32,970 nucleotides of DNA, from the NCBI GenBank assembly GCA_017501345.1, contig JAFVXC010000015.1:1-32970 (forward strand). Direction: 5' to 3'. The translations under genes and the position numbers were made by a program. The notes beneath the pieces were generated by a model. The model saw nothing but the letters and a program-made list of their open reading frames with translations, searched no databases and was not told the origin of the DNA. This DNA is from Clostridia bacterium (GTDB lineage: Bacteria; Bacillota_A; Clostridia; Oscillospirales; CAG-272). This document shows, piece after piece, positions 22,076 to 31,363 of the stretch (the first letter of the stretch is position 1; every line of letters begins with the position of its first letter).

Positions 22076-22239
22076 CGGATCCTCCGTGATCTTTTTTTGT
22101 AGTATGTGACGGTGCGTCCTTCGCCATTCGCGGAAAATTTCGCCGTACGTTTGTCCGTCATAGAATTCCTTTTTTCCGAATAGAATGTACTGTAAAAATG
22201 CCGCGCTCCTGTGCGGACAACGAAAAGAGGAGAAATTCT

Positions 22240-24963
22240 ATGTATCAAAAAAAAGAATGCATCGCAATGCTTCTTGCGGGCGGACAAGGCAGCAGGCTCT
22301 ATGCCCTCACACAAAAAAACGCGAAGCCCGCCGTTCTGTTCGGCGGAAAGTATCGTATCATCGATTTTCCGCTCTCAAACTGTGTCAATTCGGGCATTGA
22401 TACGGTCGGCGTTCTCACGCAGTATCAGCCCCTCGTCCTCAACGATTACATCGGAAACGGACTTCCGTGGGATCTCGATCGCAATTCGGGAGGTGTGAAG
22501 ATCCTTCCGCCGTATCAGGGGGAGTCGTCTGCCGATTGGTATTCGGGAACGGCGAATGCGATCTATCAGAACCTCGCGTTCATCGATCGGTACGATCCCG
22601 AATACGTGCTCATTTTGTCAGGTGATCACATATACAAAATGGACTACGCGCGGATGCTTGCATATCATAAGAAAATGAACGCATCCTGCACCATCGCGGT
22701 CATAGACGTTCCGCTGAAGGATGCAAGCCGCTTCGGTATTATGAGCACGATGGACGACGGTGCGATCTATAAATTTTCCGAAAAGCCGAAAAATCCCGAC
22801 TCGACCAAGGCGTCGATGGGCATTTATATCTTCAACCGAAAAAAGCTTGAAAAGTATCTGATCGCGGACGAAAAGGATAAGAGCTCCTCGAACGATTTCG
22901 GGAAAAACATCATCCCGAATATGCTTCGCGCAGGGGAGAGAATGTATGCGTACTCCTTCGAGGGCTACTGGAAGGACGTCGGAACGATCCGCTCTCTTTG
23001 GGAGGCGAATATGGATATACTGGGGGAAGAGCCCACGCTCTCCCTGAGAGACGAGAAATGGCGCATCTATTCGCGATACGAGCCATCCGCTCCGCAGTTC
23101 ATCGGTGCAGATGCAAGGGTGAACGGTTCGTGCATTTCTGAGGGATGTGAGATCCTCGGGACGGTAAAAAACTCGGTGCTCGGCATCGGGGTTCGGGTCG
23201 AAAAGGACGCTACGGTCGAGCATAGCGTGATTCTTGGTGGCAGTACGGTAAAGGCGGGTGCCACTGTGCGGTACGCGATCCTTGACGAAAACGTCACGGT
23301 CGGGGAAAACGCCGTTGTCGGCGGCGGGGATGCGGGAAGCGAGGGGATCACCGTTGTGGGTGCGCAGATACAGATCCCGAGCGGCGGCACTGTGGAGGCG
23401 GGGGCGATGGTCGGAGACCAAAGGGATGCCTCCGCTGCACCGGCTTCGATCGGGGGAAAAACGATGGGAATGAATAAAAACCCCGATACGGGCGGAAACT
23501 CTACGGTAGAAGACACCCAAAACACGAAAAGGATCCTGTTTGTCGGCGCGGAGGCGATGCCCTTTGCCGCGACGGGCGGACTCGGGGACGTCCTCGGCTC
23601 GCTTCCTGCGGCACTCGTGGCGGCAGGCCGAGGGAAGGTCGACGTCCGTGTCGTAATGCCCCTTCACGGCACGATCGGAGAGAAATGGCGCGCTGAGATG
23701 CAGGACGAGTACACGAAGACCGTTCGGCTCGGATGGCGGCGGCAGTATTGCCACGTGAAGAGCCTCAAAAAAGAGGGCGTCACCTATTATTTTATCGACA
23801 ACGAGTACTATTATAATCGCCCATCGCTGTACGGAAGCCCCGACGACGCTGAGCGATACGCCTTCCTTTGTATGGCGGCGCTCGATCTTATCGGAGAGAT
23901 CGGGTTTTATCCCGACGTCCTCCACGCGCACGACTGGCAGGCGGCGCTGTCGGTGCTCTATCTTGAGGCATACTTCAGAAGGATCCCCGAATACGCGGGC
24001 ATCCGTACGCTGTTTACCATCCACAACGTTGAGTATCAGGGCGTATTCGATTCCCATATCCTTCGTGACGTGCTCGCTCTTCCCGATGAAATGGGGGAAA
24101 CGCTCGAGCACGACGGCTCTCTGAACCTGATGAAGGGTGCAATCGAGCTCGCGGATCGCGTCTCGACGGTCAGCCCACGCTACGCGAAGGAGATCACCGA
24201 GGAGGCGTATGCCTGCGGACTGCACCGCGTGCTGCGGGAAAACGCGCATAAGCTTTCGGGTATTCTGAACGGCATCGATTACGGCTATTACGATCCCCGG
24301 AGCGACACCGCGATCCCCGCGCACTATACCGCCGATAACCTGACGGGCAAGGCCGAATGCAAGGCGGCATTCCGTAGGGCTGTCGGACTGCGGAACGATC
24401 CTGATGCTCCGCTCGTTGCGATCGTTTCGCGCCTTGTTCCGCATAAGGGGATCGATCTCGTTGCACAGCTTGCGTATCAGCTCGTCGGCTCGACCAATCT
24501 GCAATTCGTCGTGCTCGGCAAGGGCGAGGAGCGATACGAAAGCTTCTTCCGCCGTCTTGAAGCATCCTACAAGGGACGCGTGCGCGCACTGATCGAATAC
24601 GATCGGGATCTCTCGAAGCGCATCTATGCGGCATCCGATATCCTTCTGATGCCGTCAAGGTCCGAGCCGTGTGGGCTTTCGCAAATGATCGCATCCCGCT
24701 ACGGCACGGTTCCCGTGACGCGCGAAACGGGAGGGCTGTACGATTCTGTGAAGGGCTACGGAGAAAGAGACGGCGTTGTCACGGGCAACGGCTTCACCTT
24801 TTCGGGGGATGATGCAAGCGATCTCGATGCCTGCATACGTGCATCTCTTGCACTGTACGGGCGTCCTCGGAAGTGGGAAAGGCTCGTACGGCGGGTGATG
24901 CGTGTCGATTTTTCGTGGATGGTGTCGGCAGAGCGCTATCTCTCTCTGTATGGAGAGATGTAA
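22240..24963 (+). CDS. glgCA: Fused glucose-1-phosphate adenylyltransferase / glycogen synthase
   Basis: 907 residues from the ATG at 22240 (AAGAGGAG upstream), in one uninterrupted frame. Residues 1-405 are Glg[55 protein letters not shown] and a left-handed beta-helix tail. After a linker of about 25 residues, GlgA runs from about 431: [36 protein letters not shown], and [20 protein letters not shown]. GlgC makes ADP-glucose and GlgA transfers it to the growing glucan, so the fusion joins consecutive steps. The usual KTGG of GlgA reads ATGG. An in-frame ATG at 23464 after GGGGGAAAA might allow separate GlgA. glgP follows after 30 bases. Confidence 0.93.
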   Translation: MYQKKECIAMLLAGGQGSRLYALTQKNAKPAVLFGGKYRIIDFPLSNCVNSGIDTVGVLTQYQPLVLNDYIGNGLPWDLDRNSGGVKILPPYQGESSADWYSGTANAIYQNLAFIDRYDPEYVLILSGDHIYKMDYARMLAYHKKMNASCTIAVIDVPLKDASRFGIMSTMDDGAIYKFSEKPKNPDSTKASMGIYIFNRKKLEKYLIADEKDKSSSNDFGKNIIPNMLRAGERMYAYSFEGYWKDVGTIRSLWEANMDILGEEPTLSLRDEKWRIYSRYEPSAPQFIGADARVNGSCISEGCEILGTVKNSVLGIGVRVEKDATVEHSVILGGSTVKAGATVRYAILDENVTVGENAVVGGGDAGSEGITVVGAQIQIPSGGTVEAGAMVGDQRDASAAPASIGGKTMGMNKNPDTGGNSTVEDTQNTKRILFVGAEAMPFAATGGLGDVLGSLPAALVAAGRGKVDVRVVMPLHGTIGEKWRAEMQDEYTKTVRLGWRRQYCHVKSLKKEGVTYYFIDNEYYYNRPSLYGSPDDAERYAFLCMAALDLIGEIGFYPDVLHAHDWQAALSVLYLEAYFRRIPEYAGIRTLFTIHNVEYQGVFDSHILRDVLALPDEMGETLEHDGSLNLMKGAIELADRVSTVSPRYAKEITEEAYACGLHRVLRENAHKLSGILNGIDYGYYDPRSDTAIPAHYTADNLTGKAECKAAFRRAVGLRNDPDAPLVAIVSRLVPHKGIDLVAQLAYQLVGSTNLQFVVLGKGEERYESFFRRLEASYKGRVRALIEYDRDLSKRIYAASDILLMPSRSEPCGLSQMIASRYGTVPVTRETGGLYDSVKGYGERDGVVTGNGFTFSGDDASDLDACIRASLALYGRPRKWERLVRRVMRVDFSWMVSAERYLSLYGEM

Positions 24964-24993
24964 GGGCTACACAATTTTTGTCGGAGGCAATCG

Positions 24994-27417
24994 ATGAACC
25001 ATAATCTTAGCAAAAACGAGATCAGAGAGCATCTTGAAGGGAAGCTTTCCCGCTATTTCGGGTGTAGCTCGAAGGAGGCGAGCCGCGAGCAGATGTATAA
25101 GGCAACGGCGCTGACCGTACGCGATATTCTGACCGAAAAGCGGGAAAGATACAAGCGCCGCGCGAGTGAATCGGGCGCGAAGCGCGTTTATTATATGTGT
25201 ATGGAGTTTCTGCTCGGCAGATCGCTCAGGACCAATCTCTCTAACCTCGGGCTGGTCGAGGCATACGGGGCGGCGCTCACAGAGCTCGGCTTTTCTCTTG
25301 ACGAGCTTTATGACTGCGAGCCCGATGCGGGACTCGGAAACGGCGGCCTCGGCAGACTTGCCGCCTGCTTTATGGATTCGCTTTCCTCGATGGATTATCC
25401 GGCGACGGGCTTCTCGATCTGCTACGAGTATGGGCTCTTCAGGCAGATGATCGTCGACGGTATGCAGATTGAGCTTCCCGATAACTGGCTCCCCGGCGGG
25501 GAGTGCTGGCTCGTGCCGCGTACCGACCGCATCTACCGTGTGAAATTCGGCGGCAGAGTGCGCGAGGAGTGGAGAGAGGATCACAATAACGTGATCTACG
25601 AGGACTATGATGAGATCGAGGCGGTTCCGTACGATATGATGATCTCGGGCGCGGACAGCGAAGCCGTCAGCCTGCTCCGTCTCTGGCGGGCGAGGAGCAC
25701 GCATAAATTCAATATGGGGCTCTTCTCGCAGGGACAGTACGCGAAGGCGGTCGAGGAAAATACGAACGCCGAGACGATCTCAAAGGTGCTCTATCCCTCG
25801 GATAATCATACCGAGGGCAAGCTCCTTCGCCTCTCGCAGCAGTATTTCCTCGTTTCGGCATCGGTGCAGAGCATCATCCACGATCACATTGCGGCATACG
25901 GTACGCTCGACAGCCTTCCCGACAAGGTCGCGATCCACGTAAACGATACCCACCCCGCGCTTTGTATCCCCGAGCTGATGCGCATTCTGATGGACGAATA
26001 CTTCTACCCCTGGGACAGGGCGTGGGAGATCGTTGTGAAGACTGTTTCCTACACCAATCACACGGTGCTTCCCGAGGCACTTGAGACCTGGAATGAGGAC
26101 CTCTTCGCCCTGAAGCTTCCGCGTATGCATCAGATCATAAGGGAGATCAACGAGCGCTTCTGCCGCGAGGCGTGGAATGCCGCCCCGGGAAATTGGGACC
26201 GTATTACGAAAATGTGCGTGATCGCCTACGGACAGGTGCGAATGGGGAATCTCTCGGTCATCGGCTCGCATTCGGTGAACGGTGTCTCGCGGCTCCATTC
26301 GGATATCCTGAAGGCAAGCACCTTTAAGGAATTTAACCGTCTCTATCCTGATAAGTTTGATAACGTAACGAACGGGATCGCACACCGCCGCTGGCTCTGT
26401 TACGCGAACCCCCGTCTTACGGGGCTGATCGACTCCTGCATCGGCACCGAGTACAGGCACGATCCCGAGCGGCTCTCGGATCTTGCAAAGTTCAAGGACG
26501 ACTTAGGTGTGCTCGATGCGCTCCGTGCGATCAAGCACGAGAACAAGGTCGAGCTTTCGAATCTGCTTCACAAAAAAACGGGCGTCCTCATCGACACCCA
26601 CTCGGTCTATGACGTGCACATCAAGCGTCTGCACGAATATAAGAGACAGCTTCTGAACGCGCTGAATATCATTGATCTTTATCTCGCGCTGAAGGACGAT
26701 CCGAATTTCGACGTTCAGCCGCAGACCTTCCTCTTCGGCGCGAAGGCGGCGCCCGGTTACCGAATGGCGAAGGAGATCATCCGTCTCATCTGTTATATCG
26801 GCAGGGATATCGACAGCGACCCCGTCCTCCGCGAAAAGATGCGCGTGGTCTTTCTCGAGAATTACAGCGTCAGCATGGCGGAGGTGTTGATCCCGTCTGC
26901 GGAGATCTCCGAGCAGATCTCGCTCGCGGGGAAGGAGGCGTCGGGCACGGGATGTATGAAGCTGATGCTGAACGGCGCCCTTACGATCGGCACACTCGAC
27001 GGCGCGAACGTTGAAATGCTCGAACGCGTCGGGGAAGAGAATATGTTCATCTTCGGACTCACGAGCAAAGAGGTCGAGGAGCTTTGGCTCAGCGGCTACC
27101 ACGCGGGGGCGTATTACGCAGGCAGTGAACGCCTGCGGCGCATCGTGAATTATCTGAGCGTCGGCTTTGCGGGGGAATCCTTCTCGCATATCGCCAATTA
27201 TCTGCTTTCGGGAAGCGGCGTGGCAGATCCCTATATGTGCCTCGCGGATTTCGAGTCCTATCGGAGAACGCACGAGGAGATGATCCGCGCATACGGCGAT
27301 AAGGCGCGATGGAACAGGATGTCCCTCCTCAACGTCGCGGCGGCAGGGTATTTCTCGGCAGACCGAAGTATTCGGGAATACGCCGAGCGGATTTGGAATA
27401 TCACTCCGGTGAAATAA
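24994..27417 (+). CDS. glgP: Glycogen/starch/alpha-glucan phosphorylase
   Basis: 807 residues, full length for GT35 phosphorylases. Conserved blocks are RVYYMCMEFLLGRSLRTNL, EPDAGLGNGGLGRLAACFMD, HVNDTHPALCIPELMRIL, NVTNGIAHRRWL, VHIKRLHEYKRQLLN, and EASGTGCMKLMLNGALTIGT, whose Lys binds pyridoxal phosphate. It cleaves alpha-1,4-glucans with phosphate to glucose-1-phosphate in the cytoplasm, the reverse direction of GlgCA, and lies in the same operon. Ribosome binding site CGGAGG lies 7 bases before the ATG. No frameshift or missing catalytic block is visible. No branching or debranching enzyme is present in the window. Confidence 0.96.
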   Translation: MNHNLSKNEIREHLEGKLSRYFGCSSKEASREQMYKATALTVRDILTEKRERYKRRASESGAKRVYYMCMEFLLGRSLRTNLSNLGLVEAYGAALTELGFSLDELYDCEPDAGLGNGGLGRLAACFMDSLSSMDYPATGFSICYEYGLFRQMIVDGMQIELPDNWLPGGECWLVPRTDRIYRVKFGGRVREEWREDHNNVIYEDYDEIEAVPYDMMISGADSEAVSLLRLWRARSTHKFNMGLFSQGQYAKAVEENTNAETISKVLYPSDNHTEGKLLRLSQQYFLVSASVQSIIHDHIAAYGTLDSLPDKVAIHVNDTHPALCIPELMRILMDEYFYPWDRAWEIVVKTVSYTNHTVLPEALETWNEDLFALKLPRMHQIIREINERFCREAWNAAPGNWDRITKMCVIAYGQVRMGNLSVIGSHSVNGVSRLHSDILKASTFKEFNRLYPDKFDNVTNGIAHRRWLCYANPRLTGLIDSCIGTEYRHDPERLSDLAKFKDDLGVLDALRAIKHENKVELSNLLHKKTGVLIDTHSVYDVHIKRLHEYKRQLLNALNIIDLYLALKDDPNFDVQPQTFLFGAKAAPGYRMAKEIIRLICYIGRDIDSDPVLREKMRVVFLENYSVSMAEVLIPSAEISEQISLAGKEASGTGCMKLMLNGALTIGTLDGANVEMLERVGEENMFIFGLTSKEVEELWLSGYHAGAYYAGSERLRRIVNYLSVGFAGESFSHIANYLLSGSGVADPYMCLADFESYRRTHEEMIRAYGDKARWNRMSLLNVAAAGYFSADRSIREYAERIWNITPVK

Positions 27418-27439
27418 AGGAAAAACACCCAAAATGCTC

Positions 27440-27660
27440 TCTATTTGGGACGCGAGCGAGACCGAGCCCGCGCGACGTTTTTGTTTTTCGCTCGCGAAAA
27501 CGGTGGCGTTTAGCCACCGAAAAAACTCGACGGTTGGCTTTGCCAACCTGCGAAGCGGGTGAGAGGGCGTTTCTTGTGTATTTAATTACCCCTCTCCGTC
27601 GGCAGATTGGCGAGCAAATCGCCGCCACCTCTCCGGAAGGAAGAGGTTGATAATACAGCT
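27440..27660. repeat. Cluster of intergenic hairpins and a dispersed-repeat-like element
   Basis: The gap after glgP holds several small palindromes: CGGTGGC-GTTTA-GCCACCG (27501-27519), GGTTGGC-TTT-GCCAACC (about 27532-27548) and GGCGA-GCAAA-TCGCC (about 27610-27624). The stretch ACCCCTCTCCGTCGGCAG...CACCTCTCC at about 27589-27636 resembles abundant intergenic repeats of Clostridia (from memory). No gene is supported and no ordinary plus-strand terminator for glgP is obvious. Confidence 0.6.
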
Positions 27661-27670
27661 GCAGAAAAAA

Positions 27671-27695
27671 AGGGCTGTCGCACGGCGACAGCCCT
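27671..27695 (-). terminator. Terminator of the SH3b lipoprotein gene
   Basis: AGGGCTGTCGC (27671-27681) pairs perfectly with GCGACAGCCCT (27685-27695), with A7 on the plus-strand 5' side, i.e. T7 after the stem on the minus strand. It lies 25 bases past the stop codon. Confidence 0.92.
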
Positions 27696-27720
27696 TCGGT
27701 TGTTCAATTGCATTTGGAAA

Positions 27721-28740
27721 TCAAGCCGCAGGATTTTCCCCGGCAGTGGTGACGTCCGCCTCGGTGGTGACGTCTGCCTCAGTGGTAACGTCTGCCTCGG
27801 TGGTGGTATCCTCCGTAACGTCCGCAACGTACTTCGAGCTTGCACTCATATAGTACTCGCCCTCACTTCCGTTTGTAGGTGTGTACTTGATCTTGTACCA
27901 ACCGTTGTCGGGGCTGACACCGATAACGGTGATTACGTCGTCCTTCGCAACGACACCGACGAGCTCTCCCTCAACAGAGGGGGCCTTGCGGACGCTCAGC
28001 GTGTCTGCGGTAATGCGGACCTTCTTATTTACAGCGGTGAAATCCGATCCGATGATCGCGTCGGTCAGATAGGACGCGCTTGCGTAAACGACCGATTCAA
28101 CGCCCTCGGGACTCTTGTAATTGATCTTGTACCAGTTGCCGTCCTCACTGAGACCGATCGCAACGAGTGCCTGATCCTTTACTGCTACCGCGATCACGAC
28201 AGAGCCGTCGACCGTGGGAAGATTGCGGAGATTCAATTCCTCGGCGCCCGTCACGTAGACCGTCTTGTCGACTGCATTGAACTTCAGATCGACCACACCG
28301 GGCTTTTCGGTAGAAACGCAGCTTGCGGAGACGTAGACCTCCTCGCCCTCAAGCAGAACGACGCACCATTTGTCGCTGTACTTTACACGGGTGTAGCTCT
28401 CGCCCATTTTGCCGTAGCCCACGATCGTGTTTTCCGCAATTACGGGAGCACTTCTGAGAAATACGTTCTCAACCGTAATATAAACGGTCTTTTTTTCCGC
28501 ATCCTCTGTGTATGTATCGGGAGCCTCGGTCGTCACATCGTCGTCGGGAGCGGTGGTGACGTCTGCGGGATCCGAGGTGCCTGCGGGGTCCCCTGTGGTG
28601 ATGTCGTAGATCGAGGGATTCGTGGTGGTCTCATCGTCACCTCCACCGCCCTTGTTACAGCTGACAAGACCGGTAAATGCTACGGAAAAAGCAAGAGAAA
28701 CGCCTAGAGTGGCGATAACGGGCTTCAGATTCTTGTTCAT
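27721..28740 (-). CDS. Lipoprotein with three SH3b domains and a TTEADV-repeat tail
   Basis: 339 residues. The lipoprotein signal peptide ends in LVSC (Cys at about 28), followed by a Thr/Asp-rich low-complexity linker. Three bacterial SH3 repeats follow at about 85-145, 160-230 and 240-310, each with a leading strand such as VYITVENVFLRSAP, LNLRNLPTVDGS or ITADTLSVRKAPSVEGEL and a WYKI-type core (NWYKINY, GWYKIKY). The C-terminus has tandem TTEADV units. SH3b domains often bind cell wall peptidoglycan, so this is probably a wall-interacting surface lipoprotein without its own enzyme domain. Ribosome binding site AAGGAGTG; promoter at 28828-28857; terminator at 27671-27695. Confidence 0.85.
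   Translation of the reverse strand: MNKNLKPVIATLGVSLAFSVAFTGLVSCNKGGGGDDETTTNPSIYDITTGDPAGTSDPADVTTAPDDDVTTEAPDTYTEDAEKKTVYITVENVFLRSAPVIAENTIVGYGKMGESYTRVKYSDKWCVVLLEGEEVYVSASCVSTEKPGVVDLKFNAVDKTVYVTGAEELNLRNLPTVDGSVVIAVAVKDQALVAIGLSEDGNWYKINYKSPEGVESVVYASASYLTDAIIGSDFTAVNKKVRITADTLSVRKAPSVEGELVGVVAKDDVITVIGVSPDNGWYKIKYTPTNGSEGEYYMSASSKYVADVTEDTTTEADVTTEADVTTEADVTTAGENPAA
27746..27808 (-). repeat. Tandem 18-bp repeat encoding TTEADV
   Basis: Three to four in-frame units of the type GTGGTGACGTCTGCCTCA (plus strand) near the 3' end of the SH3b lipoprotein gene. Synonymous differences between units suggest older copies rather than very recent expansion. Confidence 0.82.
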
Positions 28741-28782
28741 TCTATGTACACTCCTTGTTTTTTACGATTTATCGTGTTTTGC

Positions 28783-28810
28783 GCCTCCGTTTTTCGAAAA
28801 AAACGGAGGC
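28783..28810 (-). promoter_or_regulatory. 12-bp perfect hairpin in the SH3b lipoprotein leader
   Basis: GCCTCCGTTTTT (28783-28794) and AAAAACGGAGGC (28799-28810) form a perfect stem near the 5' end of the predicted mRNA. No T run follows the stem, so a terminator is unlikely; mRNA stabilisation is one possibility. Confidence 0.65.
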
Positions 28811-28827
28811 GGGATCTGCATATAAAT

Positions 28828-28857
28828 ATTATATCATAGAGAAACTTGTAATGTCAA
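28828..28857 (-). promoter_or_regulatory. Promoter of the SH3b lipoprotein gene
   Basis: TTGACA (28857-28852) and TATAAT (28833-28828), 18-base spacer, minus strand. The remaining gap to 28956 is AT-rich and without a gene. Confidence 0.82.
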
Positions 28858-28956
28858 TACGGAATTCATATTTTCTTTGGAAATTTTTTTGGAAATTTCG
28901 TCGTTTCGACGGGAAAATATGACGAAGCGGACGGAGTGGGGGGAGTGTATCGTCAT

Positions 28957-30486
28957 TCACGCTCTCCGACGGCGGAGCCAATAGACGAGACCGCCGATGA
29001 GGATCGAAAACGGGATCACCGCACAGAAGACCACCGCAAACACCGTGAGCGTGTCTCCCGATATGATGAGCTTCGGCTCCTCAAGGGAGACCGAGGCGAT
29101 CGTGACCGATTCCTCCTTCCCGACGATCCAGTCGCAGGCGGAGACCGCGAACGTGTGATTGCCGCCGCTGACGAGCGAGTCGATCGAGTCGTCAAGAGAA
29201 AGCGCCGATGCGAGCCAAACGATGCGCGTGTCGCCCTTTTCCGCCGTTGCACCGACCGTGAAGGGGCCGTCCTTTGAGTCCTCGGTGCGGTCGAGCGTTT
29301 CGGCACTGCCGGGGACCGTGTATGCCGATCGGGAGGTGCTGAAGAGCGACGTGAGCGTAACGCCCGAGACGTTTTTGTCGAGCACGATGCCGTGCCCATC
29401 GTAATATATCATCGTCGCGCCCGAGGCACCCGTAACGATCGGATGCGCGGTGTTCTTCGACGGAAGCAGGACGCGCGGATAGCCCGAGTAGGACATTGAG
29501 GCATCCTTCTCGACGATAACGCCGTTCTCGGCGGATAGCCCGTATCTTGCGAGCAGAGACGTAAGATTCGGGAAATCCGATTCGACCGTTTCGGTCGTTT
29601 CCGTGCCGTCTGCGTTCGTCTTTTTCGTTTCGTACGGCGTATAGGTCTTGCCCGCAGCTGTGGTGAGGAGCAGGTGACCGCCGTTTTCAAGATATGCACC
29701 GATCCACCGCGTTTCGTCCGCCGATAAGTCCTTCGTCGGGGCGTTGATGAGGAGGATATCGCAGTCCTCGGGAACCTTCCCGAGCGAGAAGAGGGAAAGG
29801 TCCTTCACGAGGTCATAAGATCCCGCACCGACGGTATCTCTGAAATCCGCGCCGAGCGCGGTCTCACCGTGACCTGAAAGCGCATAGATCCGCGGGATCC
29901 TGTCTGCCGTCACGTAGGTGATCGCGTTCGTGATCTTTGCTTCACCGTTGAAGTGCTGGACCGTCTCGTAGGACGAGAGGATATAGGAGCCGTAGGAATC
30001 CGAAAGGCAGGCGGCGTATTCCTCCGCCGTCATAATGCCGAGGGCTTCGTTTTCCCAAAGATAGAGATCGTAGTAGTCAAGGACGAGCGAGCGCTTTCCG
30101 CCGTCTACGATCACGCTGTAATTGCTCAGAGTCTTGTCGGTATAGGTCGAAACGAAGGTCGTGTTTTTCATCGGATCGACCGTTTTTACTGTAATGCGGC
30201 TGTTTAGTCCGCTGTACCTGTCGAGGAAGGTGCGGATCCTCGTGTCCTCCGCCCCCTCGTCACAGAGGAAGTAGATCTCGACCGTCTCGTCGAGCGCTTT
30301 GATATACGACTCGGTCGTGCCCGACAGCGTATAAAGCCCGTTGTAGGTCGAGTCGAGGATCGTGTATTGCGTCGGGAGAAGCGAGACGAGCAGATTGACC
30401 GCCGCGAGGACGGCAAGGAGCATAAGCGTAAGGATCGAAGCACGGAAGCCGTAGCGCGTTGCGCGCTTTCGGAAAAATTTGTTCAT
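28957..30486 (-). CDS. GldG-like auxiliary component of an ABC exporter
   Basis: 509 residues from the ATG at 30486 (GGAGG 8 bases upstream; a GTG at 30495 is less likely). An N-terminal TM helix (ILTLMLLAVLAAVNLLVSLL) precedes a large extracytoplasmic part, and a C-terminal TM helix (FAVVFCAVIPFSILIGGLVY) precedes WLRRRRA. Family hallmarks of the ABC auxiliary/GldG proteins are YNGLYTLSGTTESYIKALDE, YALSGHGE and DILLINAPTKDLSADE. In flavobacteria GldA-GldF-GldG support gliding; in other bacteria the same trio is widespread and its cargo unknown. It follows the permease by 13 bases in one operon. Confidence 0.87.
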   Translation of the reverse strand: MNKFFRKRATRYGFRASILTLMLLAVLAAVNLLVSLLPTQYTILDSTYNGLYTLSGTTESYIKALDETVEIYFLCDEGAEDTRIRTFLDRYSGLNSRITVKTVDPMKNTTFVSTYTDKTLSNYSVIVDGGKRSLVLDYYDLYLWENEALGIMTAEEYAACLSDSYGSYILSSYETVQHFNGEAKITNAITYVTADRIPRIYALSGHGETALGADFRDTVGAGSYDLVKDLSLFSLGKVPEDCDILLINAPTKDLSADETRWIGAYLENGGHLLLTTAAGKTYTPYETKKTNADGTETTETVESDFPNLTSLLARYGLSAENGVIVEKDASMSYSGYPRVLLPSKNTAHPIVTGASGATMIYYDGHGIVLDKNVSGVTLTSLFSTSRSAYTVPGSAETLDRTEDSKDGPFTVGATAEKGDTRIVWLASALSLDDSIDSLVSGGNHTFAVSACDWIVGKEESVTIASVSLEEPKLIISGDTLTVFAVVFCAVIPFSILIGGLVYWLRRRRA

Positions 30487-30499
30487 CAGCCGCACCTCC

Positions 30500-31363
30500 T
30501 TACGCGTAGCGCTTCTTTTCCATCGACTGCACGGTCAGGAAAACGAAGAAAACGATGATAGACAGATAGTAAACGATCGCGGTGACGTCAAATATGCCGC
30601 TGACGAGGTTTTCAAAGCGGCTGAACACCGCGAGAGAGTCGAGCAACCGCCGGAAAAGTCCCTGAAAGAGCGATGGCTTCGCGATATAAACGATGAGGGT
30701 GGGGAGCACGAGAAGCGTACCGCATCCGATCGAGAGAAAGAGGCTTTTCGATATGGCATAGAGCAGAAGCGCGATCAAAGCACCGCACAAAAGAAACGCG
30801 ATGAGCGACGCCGATGCCGTCGGCGGGAGCATCAGGGAGAGGGTGGGGAGCAGATAAAGCAGGAGTATCGTTCCAAATCCGATCACGGCTGCAATGACCT
30901 GCGACTCACAGAGCGAGGAGAAGAACATACAAAGCGCGATCAGCGCCGCCCCGAGCAGAAAGAAGCCGAGGAGCGCGGCGTACGAGGGATAAAGCGGAAC
31001 TGCCCCGAACATCGAAAGAATCGGGGGATAGAGCGATACGATCGCGGTCGGAATCAGGAATACCGTCAGCATCGCGAGGTACTTCGCAAGCACGATCTTG
31101 TGCATCGGGATTGGCAGGGAATAGAGCAGCTGATCGGTGCGGTTCTTCTTCTCCTCCGCGATGATCCGCATAGAAAGCATCGGAACGGTCAGCATCAGAA
31201 CGAGCTGAAGACTGCCGATCGCATACGTAAGCGTGGCAAAGGCGTAGAGCAGATTGTACGCCGTGACGAAAATTCCCGTCATAAGAAGCAGAAAGGAGAT
31301 GAACACGAAGCCCGTCATATTCAGAAAATAGGATTTGAGCTCTTTTTTGTAGATCGCTGTCAT
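30500..31363 (-). CDS. ABC-2 type permease (GldF-like)
   Basis: 287 residues with six TM segments, including FVFISFLLLMTGIFVTAYNL, LMLTVPMLSMRIIAEEKK, AALLGFFLLGAALIALCMFF and VIGFGTILLLYLLP. The MTAIYKKELKSYF N-terminus and the MRIIAEEKKNRTDQLLYSLP motif after TM2 are characteristic of ABC-2 permeases. It forms the membrane channel for the ATPase encoded just before it; start and stop overlap by one base (TGATG). Its likely complex also includes the GldG-like protein that follows. Substrate unknown. Confidence 0.9.
   Translation of the reverse strand: MTAIYKKELKSYFLNMTGFVFISFLLLMTGIFVTAYNLLYAFATLTYAIGSLQLVLMLTVPMLSMRIIAEEKKNRTDQLLYSLPIPMHKIVLAKYLAMLTVFLIPTAIVSLYPPILSMFGAVPLYPSYAALLGFFLLGAALIALCMFFSSLCESQVIAAVIGFGTILLLYLLPTLSLMLPPTASASLIAFLLCGALIALLLYAISKSLFLSIGCGTLLVLPTLIVYIAKPSLFQGLFRRLLDSLAVFSRFENLVSGIFDVTAIVYYLSIIVFFVFLTVQSMEKKRYA

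Noticed and set aside
22618..24504. Long open frame on the minus strand inside glgCA (628 codons)
   Set aside because: It is antisense to well-conserved GlgC and GlgA motifs, a by-product of GC-rich codon bias.
28783..28810. Terminator before the SH3b lipoprotein gene
   Set aside because: The T run is inside the stem rather than after it, so it cannot act as an intrinsic terminator on that strand.
28936..29277. Plus-strand frames antisense to the GldG-like gene
   Set aside because: They are shadows of a conserved coding region, with Arg/Asp-rich composition typical of antisense frames.
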